A DNA stretch of 64,000 nt from Chryseobacterium phocaeense (GCF_900169075.1 NZ_LT827015.1:1814158-1878157); one strand, 5' to 3'. Numbered from the stretch's first letter, positions 7,587-17,727 are shown. Translations and numbers: made by a program. Notes: generated by a model from the letters alone, not told the origin.

Positions 7587-10172
7587 TTATTCTTCAGATT
7601 CTGAATTCTCATTTTCTCCGGCCGGATTTTCATTTTCAGCCTGAGGTTGTGTATTGTTTTCCTGGTTATCCGCTATAATTCCTGTTCCTTCTTCACTTTC
7701 TTCAGAAACATCTTCTACATCCTTATCCATTTCTACTTTTGCAATGGCTGCAATTTCGTCATTCTTCTTAAGGTTGATCATTCTTACTCCTTGAGTATTT
7801 CTTCCCATCACCCTCATTTCATCCATATTCATTCTGATGGCAACTCCGGACTTATTGATGATCATCAATCCGTCTTCGTCTGTCACATTCTGAATAGCGA
7901 TCAGGTTTCCTGTTTTTTCGGTAATGTTCAGGGTAATAACTCCTTTTCCTCCTCTGTTGGTAATTCTGTAGTCTTCCACAGCAGTTCTCTTGCCATACCC
8001 TTTTTCAGATACTACAAGTACTGTTTCTTTGTCTACATCATTCACAACAATCATACCAATTGCCTCGTCATTATCTTCCATGGTAATCCCACGTACCCCG
8101 ATAGATCCTCTACCCACTTCTCTCACTTTTTCTTCCGGGAAACGGATACATTTTCCGTTTTTGGTAGCAATCATGATCTGAGAATTACCATTCGTAAGGT
8201 AAGCACCCAACAACTGGTCATTATCCCTGATCTCAATAGCATTCACACCATTCACTCTAGGTCTTGAATAGGCTTCTAGAGAGGTTTTCTTAATGGTTCC
8301 GTTTTTGGTCACCATTACTACGCTCATCTGGTTTACGTATTCAGCATCCTTCAGGTTATTGGTTCTGATGTAAGCCTTGATCTTGTCATCCTGCTCAATA
8401 TTGATCAGGTTCTGTACCGCTCTTCCTTTTGAAGTCTTGGACCCTTCAGGAATTTCAAATACTCTTAACCAATAACATCTTCCTTTTTCTGTGAAGAACA
8501 GCATATACTGGTGGTTGGTGGCAGAAACAATATACTCAAGGAAATCTTCATCCCTTGTTGTGGCTGCCCTGTTTCCTACACCGCCTCTGCTCTGGATCTT
8601 ATATTCAGAAAGAGAAGTTCTCTTAACGTATCCTGCATGTGAAATGGTAAGAACCACAGCCTCATTCGGGATAATATCCTCAATGGACATTTCTCCACCT
8701 GAATAATCAATTGCAGTTCTTCTTTCGTCACCATATTTTTCTTTGATTTCAAGAAGCTCTTCTTTGATGATCTCGAATCTTCTTGGCTCATTGGCAAGAA
8801 TATCTTCCAAATTCATAATCTCTTTCATGATTGCGTCATACTCATCACGGATCTTGTCAAGCTCCATTCCTGTAAGACGTGCCAATCTAAGATCAAGGAT
8901 GGCCTGAGCCTGGATTTCAGAAAGTTCGAATGCTTCTATAAGGCCTTCTTTTGCAGCCTGCGGGTTTGCACTGTGACGGATTATGGAAATAGCTCTGTCT
9001 AAAGCATCCTGAGTTCCGATCACCTTCATGAAACCTTCTAAAATATGAGCTCTTTCTTTTGCTTTCTTAAGCTCATACTGGGTTCTTCTCACAATCACTT
9101 CGTGTCTGTGTTCTACGAAATGATGGATGATATCTTTTAAGTTCAGCTGTTCAGGTCTTCCTTTAACCAACGCGATATTATTAACGCTGAAAGAAGTCTG
9201 AAGTGCCGTATATTTATATAAAAGGTTCAGGACCACATTAGGAATGGCATCATTCTTCAGCTCATAAACGACACGGAGACCATTTCTGTCTGATTCGTCC
9301 CTGATCTCATGAATACCTACAATTTTATCATCTTTGATCAGTTCCGCTGTTCTGGCGATCATGTCCGCCTTATTAACCTGGTAAGGAACTTCAGTAACGA
9401 TGATTGCATTTCTGTTTCCGATTTCCTCGAAATTCACTTTTGCCCTCAGCACTACTCTTCCTCTTCCGGTGTGGAAAGCATCCCTTACCCCATCATAGCC
9501 ATAGATAATACCTCCTGTAGGGAAATCCGGAGCTGTGATGTGGTGCATCAGTTCATCGATCGTGATTTCTCTGTTGTCAATATAAGCACAAATTGCATCA
9601 ATAGACTCCGAAAGGTTGTGCGGCGCCATATTGGTGGCCATACCAACTGCAATACCGGATGTTCCGTTTACCAAAAGATTCGGGATTTTTGTAGGAAGTA
9701 CGGTAGGTTCCTGCAAGCTGTCATCAAAGTTATTCTGAAAATCAACCGTTTCTTTATCAAGATCAGAAAGAACCTCATCGGAGATTTTTTTCAGTCTTGC
9801 TTCGGTATAACGCATTGCTGCAGGCGGGTCACCGTCCATTGAACCGAAGTTACCCTGGCCATCTACCTGGGGATAACGTAGGCTCCATTCCTGAGCCATT
9901 CTCACCATTGCATCATATACAGAGGAATCTCCGTGCGGGTGGTATTTACCCAGAACGTCCCCAACAATCCTTGCAGATTTTAAATATTTTCTATTAGAAA
10001 AAACCCCTAGTCCATACATACCGTAAAGTACTCTTCTATGAACGGGTTTCAGGCCGTCTCTTACATCCGGTAGCGCCCTTGAAACGATAACCGACATCGA
10101 ATAATCGATATAAGACGATTTCATTTCATCAACAATGTTGATAGGAATCAGTCTTTCTCCTTCTTTTTGCAT
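7587..10172 (-). CDS. gyrA: DNA gyrase subunit A
   Basis: The breakage-reunion subunit of gyrase, which introduces negative supercoils using ATP with GyrB. The 861 aa protein has the catalytic Tyr122 in [10 protein letters not shown], the same number as in E. coli. The quinolone region reads GDSSVYD with Ser83 and Asp87, the residue types of susceptible enzymes. A C-terminal beta-pinwheel carries a GyrA-box-like SRGGVGNRA. The tail of about 45 residues is rich in Glu and Asn. The ATG at 10172 was chosen; the upstream in-frame codon at 10178 is TTG and adds only two residues. A TPR gene follows by 25 bases. Confidence 0.97.
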   Translation of the reverse strand: MQKEGERLIPINIVDEMKSSYIDYSMSVIVSRALPDVRDGLKPVHRRVLYGMYGLGVFSNRKYLKSARIVGDVLGKYHPHGDSSVYDAMVRMAQEWSLRYPQVDGQGNFGSMDGDPPAAMRYTEARLKKISDEVLSDLDKETVDFQNNFDDSLQEPTVLPTKIPNLLVNGTSGIAVGMATNMAPHNLSESIDAICAYIDNREITIDELMHHITAPDFPTGGIIYGYDGVRDAFHTGRGRVVLRAKVNFEEIGNRNAIIVTEVPYQVNKADMIARTAELIKDDKIVGIHEIRDESDRNGLRVVYELKNDAIPNVVLNLLYKYTALQTSFSVNNIALVKGRPEQLNLKDIIHHFVEHRHEVIVRRTQYELKKAKERAHILEGFMKVIGTQDALDRAISIIRHSANPQAAKEGLIEAFELSEIQAQAILDLRLARLTGMELDKIRDEYDAIMKEIMNLEDILANEPRRFEIIKEELLEIKEKYGDERRTAIDYSGGEMSIEDIIPNEAVVLTISHAGYVKRTSLSEYKIQSRGGVGNRAATTRDEDFLEYIVSATNHQYMLFFTEKGRCYWLRVFEIPEGSKTSKGRAVQNLINIEQDDKIKAYIRTNNLKDAEYVNQMSVVMVTKNGTIKKTSLEAYSRPRVNGVNAIEIRDNDQLLGAYLTNGNSQIMIATKNGKCIRFPEEKVREVGRGSIGVRGITMEDNDEAIGMIVVNDVDKETVLVVSEKGYGKRTAVEDYRITNRGGKGVITLNITEKTGNLIAIQNVTDEDGLMIINKSGVAIRMNMDEMRVMGRNTQGVRMINLKKNDEIAAIAKVEMDKDVEDVSEESEEGTGIIADNQENNTQPQAENENPAGENENSESEE

Positions 10173-10320
10173 AAACAAATTTTATTATAATGACAGTCAG
10201 ACCTTTAGCTGTGCGTCTGAAAATTATTTATTTCCAATTTTTATTAACGGGCTAATTTACGAAATTTTTACCGATTTTTGCTCTAGAATTTATCCACAAA
10301 ATCTTAAAAATTCATAAAAT

Positions 10321-10635
10321 ATGAGCTTATTGAGTATAACTTTCCACTGCACGAAAAACAATATTGAAGAATGGGAAAATTATATCGACGAAACACTGGT
10401 TCTGATGGCAGAAAACCTCATGGATGTGAACAAATATATCCTATCTGAAGTACACAGTGATTTCATAGAAGAAGGGAAGAATTATAATCTTCTCCTGATG
10501 TTTGATAATGATGATGTAAGGGAAGACTTTATCCAAAGTGAAATGCTGAATATTTCCGAACGGATTGAGAAGAAATTCGGGCAGGAAGTGATGATTTTCA
10601 ATACTTTCCTGAATCCTAAAAAATCCAGATTCTGA
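10321..10635 (+). CDS. DUF4286 family protein
   Basis: A 104 aa soluble protein, acidic in the middle, which resembles DUF4286, a flavobacterial family of unknown function with a ferredoxin-like look. It is divergent from gyrA, with a 148-base spacer between the two starts. No catalytic motif is visible. Confidence 0.7.
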   Translation: MSLLSITFHCTKNNIEEWENYIDETLVLMAENLMDVNKYILSEVHSDFIEEGKNYNLLLMFDNDDVREDFIQSEMLNISERIEKKFGQEVMIFNTFLNPKKSRF

Positions 10636-10662
10636 ATAGTATATGTGAGTGGATAGAGATAT

Positions 10663-10804
10663 GAAGCCTGAAGCTGGAGGAAAGAAGTAATTGAAGTCTA
10701 AATATAACCGGCCGTTTATATTTATTAAGACTATTGCTTTAGATTCTACGAGAATAGTAAAATAATTGTCAAATGTTACCTTCCAGCCTCCCTCTTCCAG
10801 CTCC
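10663..10804. repeat. Imperfect inverted repeat of the GAAGCTGGA family
   Basis: The left part (10663-10680) reads GAAGCCTGAAGCTGGAGG and the right part (10780-10804) is its degenerate complement. Related sequence occurs near 43231-43252 and 45595-45734. It fills the spacer between the convergent genes. Confidence 0.5.
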
Positions 10805-10833
10805 CAGCCCTGGTCTTAATTTTTATACCAATC

Positions 10834-10863
10834 AAAAGCCCCGAAAAATCCGGGGCTTTTTTA
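10834..10863. terminator. Strong bidirectional terminator
   Basis: AAAAGCCCCG (10834-10843) pairs perfectly with CGGGGCTTTT (10851-10860), with A and T runs on either side. It serves the convergent genes ending at 10635 and 10871. Confidence 0.92.
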
Positions 10864-10870
10864 TTTTTTT

Positions 10871-11104
10871 TCAATCTCTGTAATGTTTTCTGCCTTTGTG
10901 TCTGTGGCCATGACGTCTGTCGTCATAATCATAATAATACACTTTTTTTTTCACATGACCCGGCGCATAGTATCTTGCGCTTCCTCCATACATTCTCTTG
11001 GCGTGTCCCGGAGGAACTCTTCTTACGTGATGATCATGCACCACACATGAAGTCATCATGAAAAAGACCGTTACTACTCCAACTACTTTAATTAAACTTT
11101 TCAT
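10871..11104 (-). CDS. Small His/Tyr/Arg-rich lipoprotein
   Basis: A 77 aa protein with a lipoprotein signal: a hydrophobic core followed by MTSC, with the lipid-anchored Cys at residue 20. The mature part is dominated by His, Arg, Tyr and Lys, with repeated HGHR-like runs near the end. Such composition could bind metal ions or anions, but that is inference. No named domain is visible. A TAACCTTG sequence upstream on the minus strand is one mismatch from TAnnTTTG. Confidence 0.75.
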   Translation of the reverse strand: MKSLIKVVGVVTVFFMMTSCVVHDHHVRRVPPGHAKRMYGGSARYYAPGHVKKKVYYYDYDDRRHGHRHKGRKHYRD

Positions 11105-11171
11105 TTTCTACTTTTTCAAATTTCAAGAGGGAGATAACAAGGTTAGTGCCAATTTTTTGATTAAAAGATTA

Positions 11172-11190
11172 AAAAATTAAAAGATTGAAA
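11172..11190. repeat. AT-rich 19-bp repeat, copy 1
   Basis: This 19-bp segment (AAAAATTAAAAGATTGAAA) occurs identically at 43167-43185. Both lie in spacers beside other repeat-like sequence. The low complexity weakens the case. Confidence 0.4.
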
Positions 11191-11226
11191 GATTCATTGT
11201 ATTAATGATTACCTATTGCTCATTAC

Positions 11227-11721
11227 TCATTCTACGGTGTCGCTTCGCTTTTCCATCAGGATAAGATCTTTCCACTGTCCGTTGAGTTTTCCTATTTTTT
11301 TACGGACTCCTACTGTTCTGAATCCGTTTTTCTGGTGAAATCTTATGGATATTTCATTTTCAGGGAAGATGTTGGCCTGGAGCGTCCAGAAGCCATGGCT
11401 CTCGCTGTCAAGAATCATCTTTTTAAGCAGAACTGACCCCAAACCCTTACCTTGATACATATTATCGAAATAAATGTTCACTTCAGCTACTCCTTTGAAG
11501 CATTCTCTTTTACTTACCGGTCTCAAAGCGCACCACCCTACTACTTCATTGCTTTCATTTTCAAGCACCCACCGGCAGTCGTTGAAATATTCCATATTCC
11601 ATGCCTCAGGTGTTGGAAGCTCAGTTTCAAAGGTGGCAATTCCTCCGTTGATACCCTGTTTAAAAATTTCCAGCACCCTCTTCTCATCGTTAGGAAGCAT
11701 TTCTCTTAATTCGTAGTTCAT
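11227..11721 (-). CDS. GNAT acetyltransferase, phosphinothricin acetyltransferase-like
   Basis: A 164 aa acetyl-CoA-dependent N-acetyltransferase. The pyrophosphate-binding loop YQGKGLGSVLL is at 89-99, preceded by VAEVNIYFD (78-86). The N-terminal GGIATFET and the C-terminal RFHQKNGFRTVGVRKKIGK resemble the Pat/bar group. The substrate (an amino-acid-like amine or antibiotic) is not clear. Its start lies 5 bases after the DUF421 gene's stop, so the two are probably one transcript. Confidence 0.87.
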   Translation of the reverse strand: MNYELREMLPNDEKRVLEIFKQGINGGIATFETELPTPEAWNMEYFNDCRWVLENESNEVVGWCALRPVSKRECFKGVAEVNIYFDNMYQGKGLGSVLLKKMILDSESHGFWTLQANIFPENEISIRFHQKNGFRTVGVRKKIGKLNGQWKDLILMEKRSDTVE

Positions 11722-11726
11722 TGTAT

Positions 11727-12269
11727 TTAATGGTATTTTCTTTTATTCTTTCTTTTTATCCGCGAATAATGAGTCTGCTTGTGCTGCTCATCTTCCGAAA
11801 TGACGCTGATATTCCCATCCACTTCAAGAATGGAAAGCTTCACATCTTTTATTTTTTCCACCCCATGTTCTCTTATGGCTTCTTCTAATTCGTCTTTTGT
11901 AATTTTCACCCTGTTCAGAGCCGGCTGGTCTATTACGCCGTCCCTAATCAGGATCACCGGATCTTCTTCCATAAAGGTTTCAAATTTCCGGTTGGAAAAC
12001 ATCAGTCTTTTTAAAATAAAATTAGCCGCAAAAAGTACAAGTGCTGCTATAAGACCGCCCTGCAGTGAAGTATCCTGTCCTACCATGGCATTCTGAACTG
12101 CATTGGAAATAAGCAGCAGCAATACCACATCACCCGCATTGAGTTGGGAAAGCTGATTCTTACCAAACAGACGGATAGCAATTACCATGAAAAGATAAAC
12201 GCACAGGGAACGGATCACCACATCAAGAATAGGATTCACAGATTGTATTTTATAATCAAATGTATACAT
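11727..12269 (-). CDS. DUF421 (YetF-like) membrane protein
   Basis: A 180 aa protein with three hydrophobic helices in the first about 85 residues, then a soluble C-terminal domain. The helical part contains FGKNQLSQLNAGDVVLLLLISNAVQNAMV, split here as FGKNQLSQLNAGD followed by the hydrophobic stretch, typical of YetF/DUF421. The C-terminal half has DPVILIRDGVI and HGVEKIKDVKLSILEVDG, the usual end of the family. The molecular role is unknown. Confidence 0.85.
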   Translation of the reverse strand: MYTFDYKIQSVNPILDVVIRSLCVYLFMVIAIRLFGKNQLSQLNAGDVVLLLLISNAVQNAMVGQDTSLQGGLIAALVLFAANFILKRLMFSNRKFETFMEEDPVILIRDGVIDQPALNRVKITKDELEEAIREHGVEKIKDVKLSILEVDGNISVISEDEQHKQTHYSRIKRKNKRKYH

Positions 12270-12367
12270 TTTTATGATTGGCTGTTCAATTTTTTTACAG
12301 CTAAAAACAGAATAAGATTTTTAGGATATGGCATGTGATTTGACGGCTCCTTGCATATCTCCACATG

Positions 12368-12916
12368 ATGAAACACTTCCTTGTATGCCTCGGTCTTTTT
12401 ACACTTTTAATCAGCTGTAAAAAAAACGAAACCAATATTTCTGCATCTGCACAGACATTGGTGAATCAAAAAATCAACGAACTGTACTCCCAGTACGGAA
12501 GTTCTAATGATGCTCTTTATAAGAAGCCGTTCTCTGACGACCTGTTCTCACCGGAGCTGAAAAAAGTATTAGAACAAGCGATTACTGCTTCCAAAGAAGA
12601 TATAGAAAAAGTAAAAAACAGTGATCATCCTGATGAAAAGCCGCTGCTGTTTGAAGGTGCTGTTTTTTCAAGTTTATACGAGGGATATAGCAGCTACACC
12701 ATAAAATCTGTGACAATAGATGCTTCCGGAACCTCAGCAGATGCAGATGTGCATTTTGAATATACCCTATCTCCGCCAAAAGTAACGTGGACAGACAAGA
12801 TTCATTTGATTAATAATAGTAAAGGTTGGAAAATTGACAACATCCGCTTTGACAGCATAGGAAACTCTAAAGATCTGAAAGCAAGCCTCAGGGAGTTTGC
12901 TGAAAGTACAAAATAA
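12368..12916 (+). CDS. Lipoprotein with DUF3828-like domain
   Basis: A 182 aa predicted lipoprotein with the lipobox LISC (Cys at residue 17). The mature domain starts after SASAQ and resembles DUF3828: a helical N-terminal part with KPFSDDLFSPELKKVL, then a beta-rich part ending in WKIDNIRFDS. It may be a cone-shaped NTF2-like fold, but that is inference. Two tandem ATG codons (12365 and 12368) are possible starts. It is divergent from the DUF421 gene. Confidence 0.65.
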   Translation: MKHFLVCLGLFTLLISCKKNETNISASAQTLVNQKINELYSQYGSSNDALYKKPFSDDLFSPELKKVLEQAITASKEDIEKVKNSDHPDEKPLLFEGAVFSSLYEGYSSYTIKSVTIDASGTSADADVHFEYTLSPPKVTWTDKIHLINNSKGWKIDNIRFDSIGNSKDLKASLREFAESTK

Positions 12917-12935
12917 TTATGAGACCTTACCCATA

Positions 12936-12970
12936 AAAAAAAGCTGCTTTGAAAGGCAGCTTTCGTTTTT
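12936..12970. terminator. Bidirectional terminator
   Basis: AAAGCTGC (12940-12947) pairs with GCAGCTTT (12956-12963). It lies between the lipoprotein gene ending at 12916 and the small peptide gene ending at 12970. Confidence 0.85.
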
Positions 12971-13104
12971 TAAGGACATTGCGCGATGGGAACCTCGCTG
13001 CAAACTACTTTGTTCATCCATTCGCAGTATACGCAATATTTCTTAGGTTGACCTCCATACACGGATTTCAAATCAGTTTTTGTCAGTTTCTTTAGATTTT
13101 TCAT
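12970..13104 (-). CDS. Double-glycine-leader bacteriocin-like peptide
   Basis: A 44 aa peptide gene too short for ordinary gene callers. It begins MKNLKKLTKTDLKSVYGG, with a GG pair at residues 17-18, and ends QCP before TAA. The leader matches the ComC/bacteriocin-type double-glycine leader common in Bacteroidota small peptides. Cleavage after GG would release a 26-residue peptide with four Cys (residues 24, 27, 35 and 43). Four Cys could form two disulfides. No dedicated peptidase-ABC transporter lies next to it. The function could be signalling or antibacterial; neither is shown. Confidence 0.72.
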   Translation of the reverse strand: MKNLKKLTKTDLKSVYGGQPKKYCVYCEWMNKVVCSEVPIAQCP

Positions 13105-13194
13105 ATCGTTTTAATTTTATGTTTGACAAATTTATAACGAAGTTTCCCACTATTTATTACAGTTTTATATTTAAAACTTTCATTATTCATAGGT

Positions 13195-13224
13195 TGTAAT
13201 GAAGCCATTACCCGCATCATTACA
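13195..13224 (+). promoter_or_regulatory. Inverted repeat upstream of the toxin-like gene
   Basis: TGTAATGA (13195-13202) and TCATTACA (13217-13224) are perfect 8-bp inverted arms with a 14-nt spacer, about 76 bases before the start of the next gene. It could be an operator. The regulator is unknown. Confidence 0.35.
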
Positions 13225-13299
13225 GGAAAAACTGTTTAAAATTTATTTTATATCTTTAGATAACCAAAATCATCACACTTAATCACTAAAAATATTAAA

Positions 13300-13779
13300 A
13301 TGATCACACCAAAAGGAGCCCATGTCGGGCAATTCGAGCCAGCAAAAAAATCACAGATTTCCAACGGTCTGCTTTCCGGACAGGATGAGATGGGCAATTA
13401 CAACAAAGGCATATGCCATGATGTAGTAGCCTATGCCCTTTATATGAGGGGTGCTGCTATTTCTCCGGACGAACTTGTACAGTACCGTGCCCAGGGATGG
13501 CTTAATAAATTCAATTATTCTGCGGGCGACAAATGGGATGGTTATGCTATCATTCCCAAAGGAAAAGCCATTGGTTTTTACAGACTAAGGGATAAAACGT
13601 GGTTCCATTCTGCTGTTACTACCGGAAACGGGGCAGAAATCAGATCGGTGAACGGATTTTCACTGGGTACGGCATGGTCCATTCCCGTGGATATGAAATG
13701 GGTACTGGGCAAAAAGAATGAAGACGGAACATTCAACTATGATGGTACCAAAATAGAAGTCTACATCTCTCCGTTATAA
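13300..13779 (+). CDS. Candidate Cys-hydrolase effector, hypothetical
   Basis: A 159 aa protein without signal peptide or membrane segment, which I do not recognise as a named family. GICHDVVAYALYMRG (37-51) resembles the helix carrying a nucleophilic Cys in papain/NlpC-like folds, giving Cys39. WFHSAV (101-106) provides His103, and SVNG (116-119) a possible polar third residue. That arrangement suggests a small peptidase or amidase. The next gene, 28 bases downstream, resembles a family of unknown role and could be its immunity partner. The pair lies about 4 kb from T6SS genes. Function is inferred only. Confidence 0.5.
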   Translation: MITPKGAHVGQFEPAKKSQISNGLLSGQDEMGNYNKGICHDVVAYALYMRGAAISPDELVQYRAQGWLNKFNYSAGDKWDGYAIIPKGKAIGFYRLRDKTWFHSAVTTGNGAEIRSVNGFSLGTAWSIPVDMKWVLGKKNEDGTFNYDGTKIEVYISPL

Positions 13780-13807
13780 AAGAGACGATTAGTTTTAATC
13801 TATTACA

Positions 13808-14188
13808 ATGTTACCACCAATAGATATTAAAGAGCGAACCCCTATTTGGATCGCTCTTTCTGATTTTTATCTGGATACGGAACTTCAGGATTCCGATTTC
13901 CGGTATATCGCTAAAACCATTCTGGAAAGTCCTTATACCTTTGAGGAGATAAAAAGTATCAACAGGTATGAGGTTTTCCCTGTTCTGCAATCCAATCTGA
14001 TGCAGCCGGCCGGTGAATGGGCCGGATTTAATGAAAAAATACTGATTAAGGCCATTACCGATCATCTTGTTGCCAGAAACAGGATAAATACCATGATGAT
14101 CAGTATCAGTTATGCGAGGTATGGATGGATGCAGGAGGAGTATTGGGTGAGACTCGAAAAGATGTATCATGAAATGCGAAAAAACTAA
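13808..14188 (+). CDS. DUF7079-like protein, candidate immunity partner
   Basis: A 126 aa soluble protein. The N-terminal WIALSDFYLDTELQDSD (14-30), the central INRYEVFPVLQSNL (51-64) and GEWAGFNE (69-76) match a widespread bacterial family that I recall as DUF7079. Its role is not known to me. It starts 28 bases after the Cys-hydrolase-like gene and is on the same strand, so both are probably one transcript. The context of a small soluble protein beside a candidate toxin would fit an immunity protein, but this is not shown by sequence. Confidence 0.55.
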   Translation: MLPPIDIKERTPIWIALSDFYLDTELQDSDFRYIAKTILESPYTFEEIKSINRYEVFPVLQSNLMQPAGEWAGFNEKILIKAITDHLVARNRINTMMISISYARYGWMQEEYWVRLEKMYHEMRKN

Positions 14189-14237
14189 ATAAAAACCAGT
14201 TTTCACAAATTTTTTTCTTATTCTATTCTCTTATGTA

Positions 14238-14837
14238 TTACTGACCTCTGATTATTCTTTGGGTTTCAAGTTCTTCAATAATAAACTCGGCATCACTTTC
14301 CGTAATGTATTTATTTTCATACAGCCAATGAATCCTTGCTATTTGGGTCTGAGTAGGAATCAACTTATCCACCTTATAGTATTCTCTGAGATAATATTCC
14401 TTTTTGCCTTTTTTTATTTCAGCAATAAATGCATCCACCTCTTCCATTTCTTTCTTTCGGTAAGAAAATAAAAGTGGTTTTGAAGCCGCAATATTCTTAG
14501 CATTTTCTATTTTAAATTCATTATTACAGAGAGCTGTTATCACAAAAGCAGGCATCATCGCAATAACAAAAACAATCATTCCGGCAGATTGGGAAAGCTG
14601 ATAACTTTCATTAATAATAATCGTAAGCATTATTGAGTTAAGTACTACGGATACAGCTATCCCTATCAGGACAAAATCTTTTGTTTTTCTGAAAACACTT
14701 TCATCATCATAAATATCCGTGAAATGAATTTTATATTCGTTAAATGCTTTTGCTATATTGGTTCTTACAAGAACTCCATCTTCCTGAATTTCAAAATATC
14801 TTGTATTTCTTCCCTCTTTTTGGGACAAACTTTTCAT
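14238..14837 (-). CDS. Hypothetical membrane protein with C-terminal SHOCT-like end
   Basis: A 199 aa protein with two hydrophobic segments at about 56-76 and 84-103. A charged stretch follows, and the C-terminal about 35 residues (QIARIHWLYENKYITESDAEF) look like a short helical SHOCT-type segment. It starts 15 bases after uvrA's stop on the same strand and could be read through from it. No function can be assigned. Confidence 0.6.
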   Translation of the reverse strand: MKSLSQKEGRNTRYFEIQEDGVLVRTNIAKAFNEYKIHFTDIYDDESVFRKTKDFVLIGIAVSVVLNSIMLTIIINESYQLSQSAGMIVFVIAMMPAFVITALCNNEFKIENAKNIAASKPLLFSYRKKEMEEVDAFIAEIKKGKKEYYLREYYKVDKLIPTQTQIARIHWLYENKYITESDAEFIIEELETQRIIRGQ

Positions 14838-14852
14838 AACAGTTTTAAATCT

Positions 14853-17684
14853 TTATTCCAGTTCCCTTTTCAAGAACTTTCCGGTCAAACTCTTCTTAGA
14901 CTTTACTATCTCCTCAGGAGTTCCCTGCGCTACGATCTGTCCGCCGTGTTTTCCGCCTTCAGGACCTACATCAATGATATGGTCCGCCAGTTTAATGACA
15001 TCCATATTGTGTTCAATGATGATAAATGAGTTTCCCAGCTCTACCAGCTGATTAATGGCTTCCATCAGGATCTTTACATCCTCAAAGTGCAGTCCGGTAG
15101 TAGGTTCATCCAGGATATATAATGTATTTCCTGTCTGCCTTTTCGCTAGCTCTGTCGCCAGCTTGATACGCTGTGCTTCTCCTCCGGAAAGGGTTGTTGA
15201 CTGCTGTCCAAGCGTAATATAACCCAGCCCTACATCCTGAAGTGTTTTTACTTTAGCAAAGATCTTAGGAATCGGCTGGAAAAAATCTACCGCTTCATCA
15301 ATCGTCATGTCCAGCACATCGGAAATAGATTTTCCTTTGTAGCGAACTTCCAGGGTTTCCCTATTGAAACGCTTTCCGTTGCAGGTTTCACAGTGAACAT
15401 AGACATCCGGAAGGAAATTCATCTCAATGACTTTCAATCCACCGCCCTGACAGGTTTCGCATCTTCCGCCTTTTACGTTGAATGAGAACCTTCCCGGCTT
15501 ATAGCCACGGATCTTACTTTCCGGAAGTTCTGCAAACAGGTTTCTGATATCTGTAAACATTCCGGTATATGTAGCAGGGTTCGAACGCGGGGTTCTACCA
15601 ATCGGAGTCTGGTCTACATCTACAATTTTATCAATATTGTCAAGGCCTTCGATTTTTTTGTAAGGCAGAGGTTCCTGAACCGCCCTGTAAAAATGTTTGT
15701 TAAGAATCGGGTACAAAGTTCCGTTGATCAGGGAAGATTTTCCGCTTCCTGAAATTCCGGTTACCACTACCAGTTTTCCTAATGGAATATCGAGGGTAAC
15801 ATTCTTAAGATTGTTTCCGGTAGCCCCTTTCAAAAGAATATTTTTACCGCTTCCTGCTCTTCTTTCTGCAGGAACTTCTATCTTTCTCTTTCCGTTGATG
15901 TACTGTGCGGTAATGGTATCGGCTTTGACCAGTTCTTTCGGTTTTCCCTGCCAGAGAATTTCTCCCCCGAACTTTCCGGCCCTAGGGCCGATGTCCAGCA
16001 CCTCATCGGCTTCCAGGATCATATCTTTATCGTGCTCTACCACCAATACGGAGTTTCCGATGTCTCTGAGGTTCTTCAGCGAATTGATCAGTCTTTCATT
16101 ATCTCTCTGGTGCAGCCCGATGCTCGGTTCATCCAGAATATACAACACATTCACTAGCTGGGAACCTATCTGCGTAGCCAGACGAATTCTCTGAGATTCT
16201 CCACCCGAAAGAGTTTTTGAGCTTCTGCTCAGGCTCAGATAATCCAAACCTACATCCAGAAGAAACTGTAGCCTGGTTTCAATCTCTTTTAAGATCTCGT
16301 GAGCGATAATTTTATTTTTTTCTGAGAATTTATCTTTAACATCAGATAACCATTCTTTTAAATCCGATAAGCTTAAAGCATTAACCTCAGCAATATTCTT
16401 TCCGTCAATTTTAAAACTTAAGCTGGAAGGCTGCAGACGCGTTCCCCCACATACCGGGCACGTTTCTTCCGTTGTAAAATGTCTTTCCAGCAATACCGCT
16501 TCATAGGATTCCCTTTCCTCAATAATTTCCTCCATAAAAGGAATAAGGCCGTCAAAGCTTATTTTAATCTTTTTAGTGATTCCAGCGTATTTCAGGTCTT
16601 TATTAAATTCCTTGTGGCATCCGTTATAGATATAATCCAGTGCTTCTTCCGGAATGTCCTGCACAGGCGTTGCCATTCCCAATCCGAAGATTTCAAGGAT
16701 GTTTTTAATCTGGGACAGAATCCATTTGTTGGATTTAATATCTTCCAGCGGTAAAAGCCCCCCCTGATTGATAGAAAGTTTAGGATTATCAACAAAATAG
16801 TCTGTATTGATCTTTTTGATGGTCCCGAGTCCTTTACAGTCCGGGCAGCTTCCTTTCGGAGAGTTGAACGAGAATGTATTCGGTTCCGGAAGTGCCAATG
16901 AATGGCCGGTTTCAGCATCCATCAGGTTTTTGGAAAAATATTCGATGTCGGTACTTCCAAGCTTTTGGATTCCGATAATACCCTCGCCCATTTCCATGGC
17001 GGTACGCAGGGATTTTTCCATTCTGGATTCCGATGCGTTTTCGCCGATGATCCAGCGGTCAATCACAATATCTATATCGTGGGTTTTGTAACGGTCAAGC
17101 TTAAGATCATATTCAATGTCCTGAAGCTCTCCGTCAATTCTTGCCTGTCCGTAACCTTTTTTGGCCATCTGTACAAAAAGTTCGTGATAATGACCTTTCC
17201 TGGAACGTACCACAGGAGCCATCAGCATAATCTTTTCTCCCTTGTAGTTTTCTTTAATCGTTTCAAGGATCTGATCTTCCGTGTAGCTTACCAGCCTTTT
17301 ACCGGTAGACAGGGAATAGGCGTCAGAAACCCTTGCATAGAGAAGACGAAGGTAATCATAAAGCTCAGTAACTGTTCCTACCGTAGATCTCGGGTTTTTA
17401 TTAGTGGTTTTCTGCTCAATGGCAATCACGGGTGAAAGTCCTTCGATCTTATCTACATCGGGACGCTCCAAACCGCCTAGAAACTGGCGGGCATAAGCTG
17501 AAAACGTTTCAATATACCGGCGCTGCCCTTCCGCAAAGATGGTGTCAAAAGCCAGGGAGGATTTTCCACTTCCGGAAAGTCCTGTAATCACCACCAGTTC
17601 GTTGCGTGGGATCTTTACGTTAATATTTTTCAGATTGTGTTCACGTGCACCGTAAACTTCTATATATTCTGTTGATTTACTCAT
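14853..17684 (-). CDS. uvrA: Excinuclease ABC subunit A
   Basis: The damage-recognition ATPase of nucleotide excision repair, which loads UvrB on DNA as UvrA2B complexes. The 943 aa length fits the family. It has two ABC ATPase modules: Walker [10 protein letters not shown] at about 35-43 and GISGSGKSS in the C-terminal half, each with an LSGGE signature. Zinc-binding Cys pairs appear in [24 protein letters not shown] and CETCNGK. A possible -7 box lies 36 bases upstream. A membrane protein gene follows closely. Confidence 0.97.
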   Translation of the reverse strand: MSKSTEYIEVYGAREHNLKNINVKIPRNELVVITGLSGSGKSSLAFDTIFAEGQRRYIETFSAYARQFLGGLERPDVDKIEGLSPVIAIEQKTTNKNPRSTVGTVTELYDYLRLLYARVSDAYSLSTGKRLVSYTEDQILETIKENYKGEKIMLMAPVVRSRKGHYHELFVQMAKKGYGQARIDGELQDIEYDLKLDRYKTHDIDIVIDRWIIGENASESRMEKSLRTAMEMGEGIIGIQKLGSTDIEYFSKNLMDAETGHSLALPEPNTFSFNSPKGSCPDCKGLGTIKKINTDYFVDNPKLSINQGGLLPLEDIKSNKWILSQIKNILEIFGLGMATPVQDIPEEALDYIYNGCHKEFNKDLKYAGITKKIKISFDGLIPFMEEIIEERESYEAVLLERHFTTEETCPVCGGTRLQPSSLSFKIDGKNIAEVNALSLSDLKEWLSDVKDKFSEKNKIIAHEILKEIETRLQFLLDVGLDYLSLSRSSKTLSGGESQRIRLATQIGSQLVNVLYILDEPSIGLHQRDNERLINSLKNLRDIGNSVLVVEHDKDMILEADEVLDIGPRAGKFGGEILWQGKPKELVKADTITAQYINGKRKIEVPAERRAGSGKNILLKGATGNNLKNVTLDIPLGKLVVVTGISGSGKSSLINGTLYPILNKHFYRAVQEPLPYKKIEGLDNIDKIVDVDQTPIGRTPRSNPATYTGMFTDIRNLFAELPESKIRGYKPGRFSFNVKGGRCETCQGGGLKVIEMNFLPDVYVHCETCNGKRFNRETLEVRYKGKSISDVLDMTIDEAVDFFQPIPKIFAKVKTLQDVGLGYITLGQQSTTLSGGEAQRIKLATELAKRQTGNTLYILDEPTTGLHFEDVKILMEAINQLVELGNSFIIIEHNMDVIKLADHIIDVGPEGGKHGGQIVAQGTPEEIVKSKKSLTGKFLKRELE

Positions 17685-17719
17685 AATCTGGAGTGATCCT
17701 GCATGAAAATCACGATGTG

Positions 17720-17727
17720 CAAAATTA
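17720..17727 (-). promoter_or_regulatory. TAnnTTTG -7 box upstream of uvrA
   Basis: The minus strand reads TAATTTTG, an exact TAnnTTTG match, 35 bases before the uvrA start. Confidence 0.5.

Noticed and set aside
8000..10000. Several opposite-strand open frames within gyrA
   Set aside because: They lie in the shadow of a clear gyrA gene and have no start context or family likeness.
10090..10172. Quinolone-resistance change in GyrA
   Set aside because: Ser83 and Asp87 are the susceptible-type residues.
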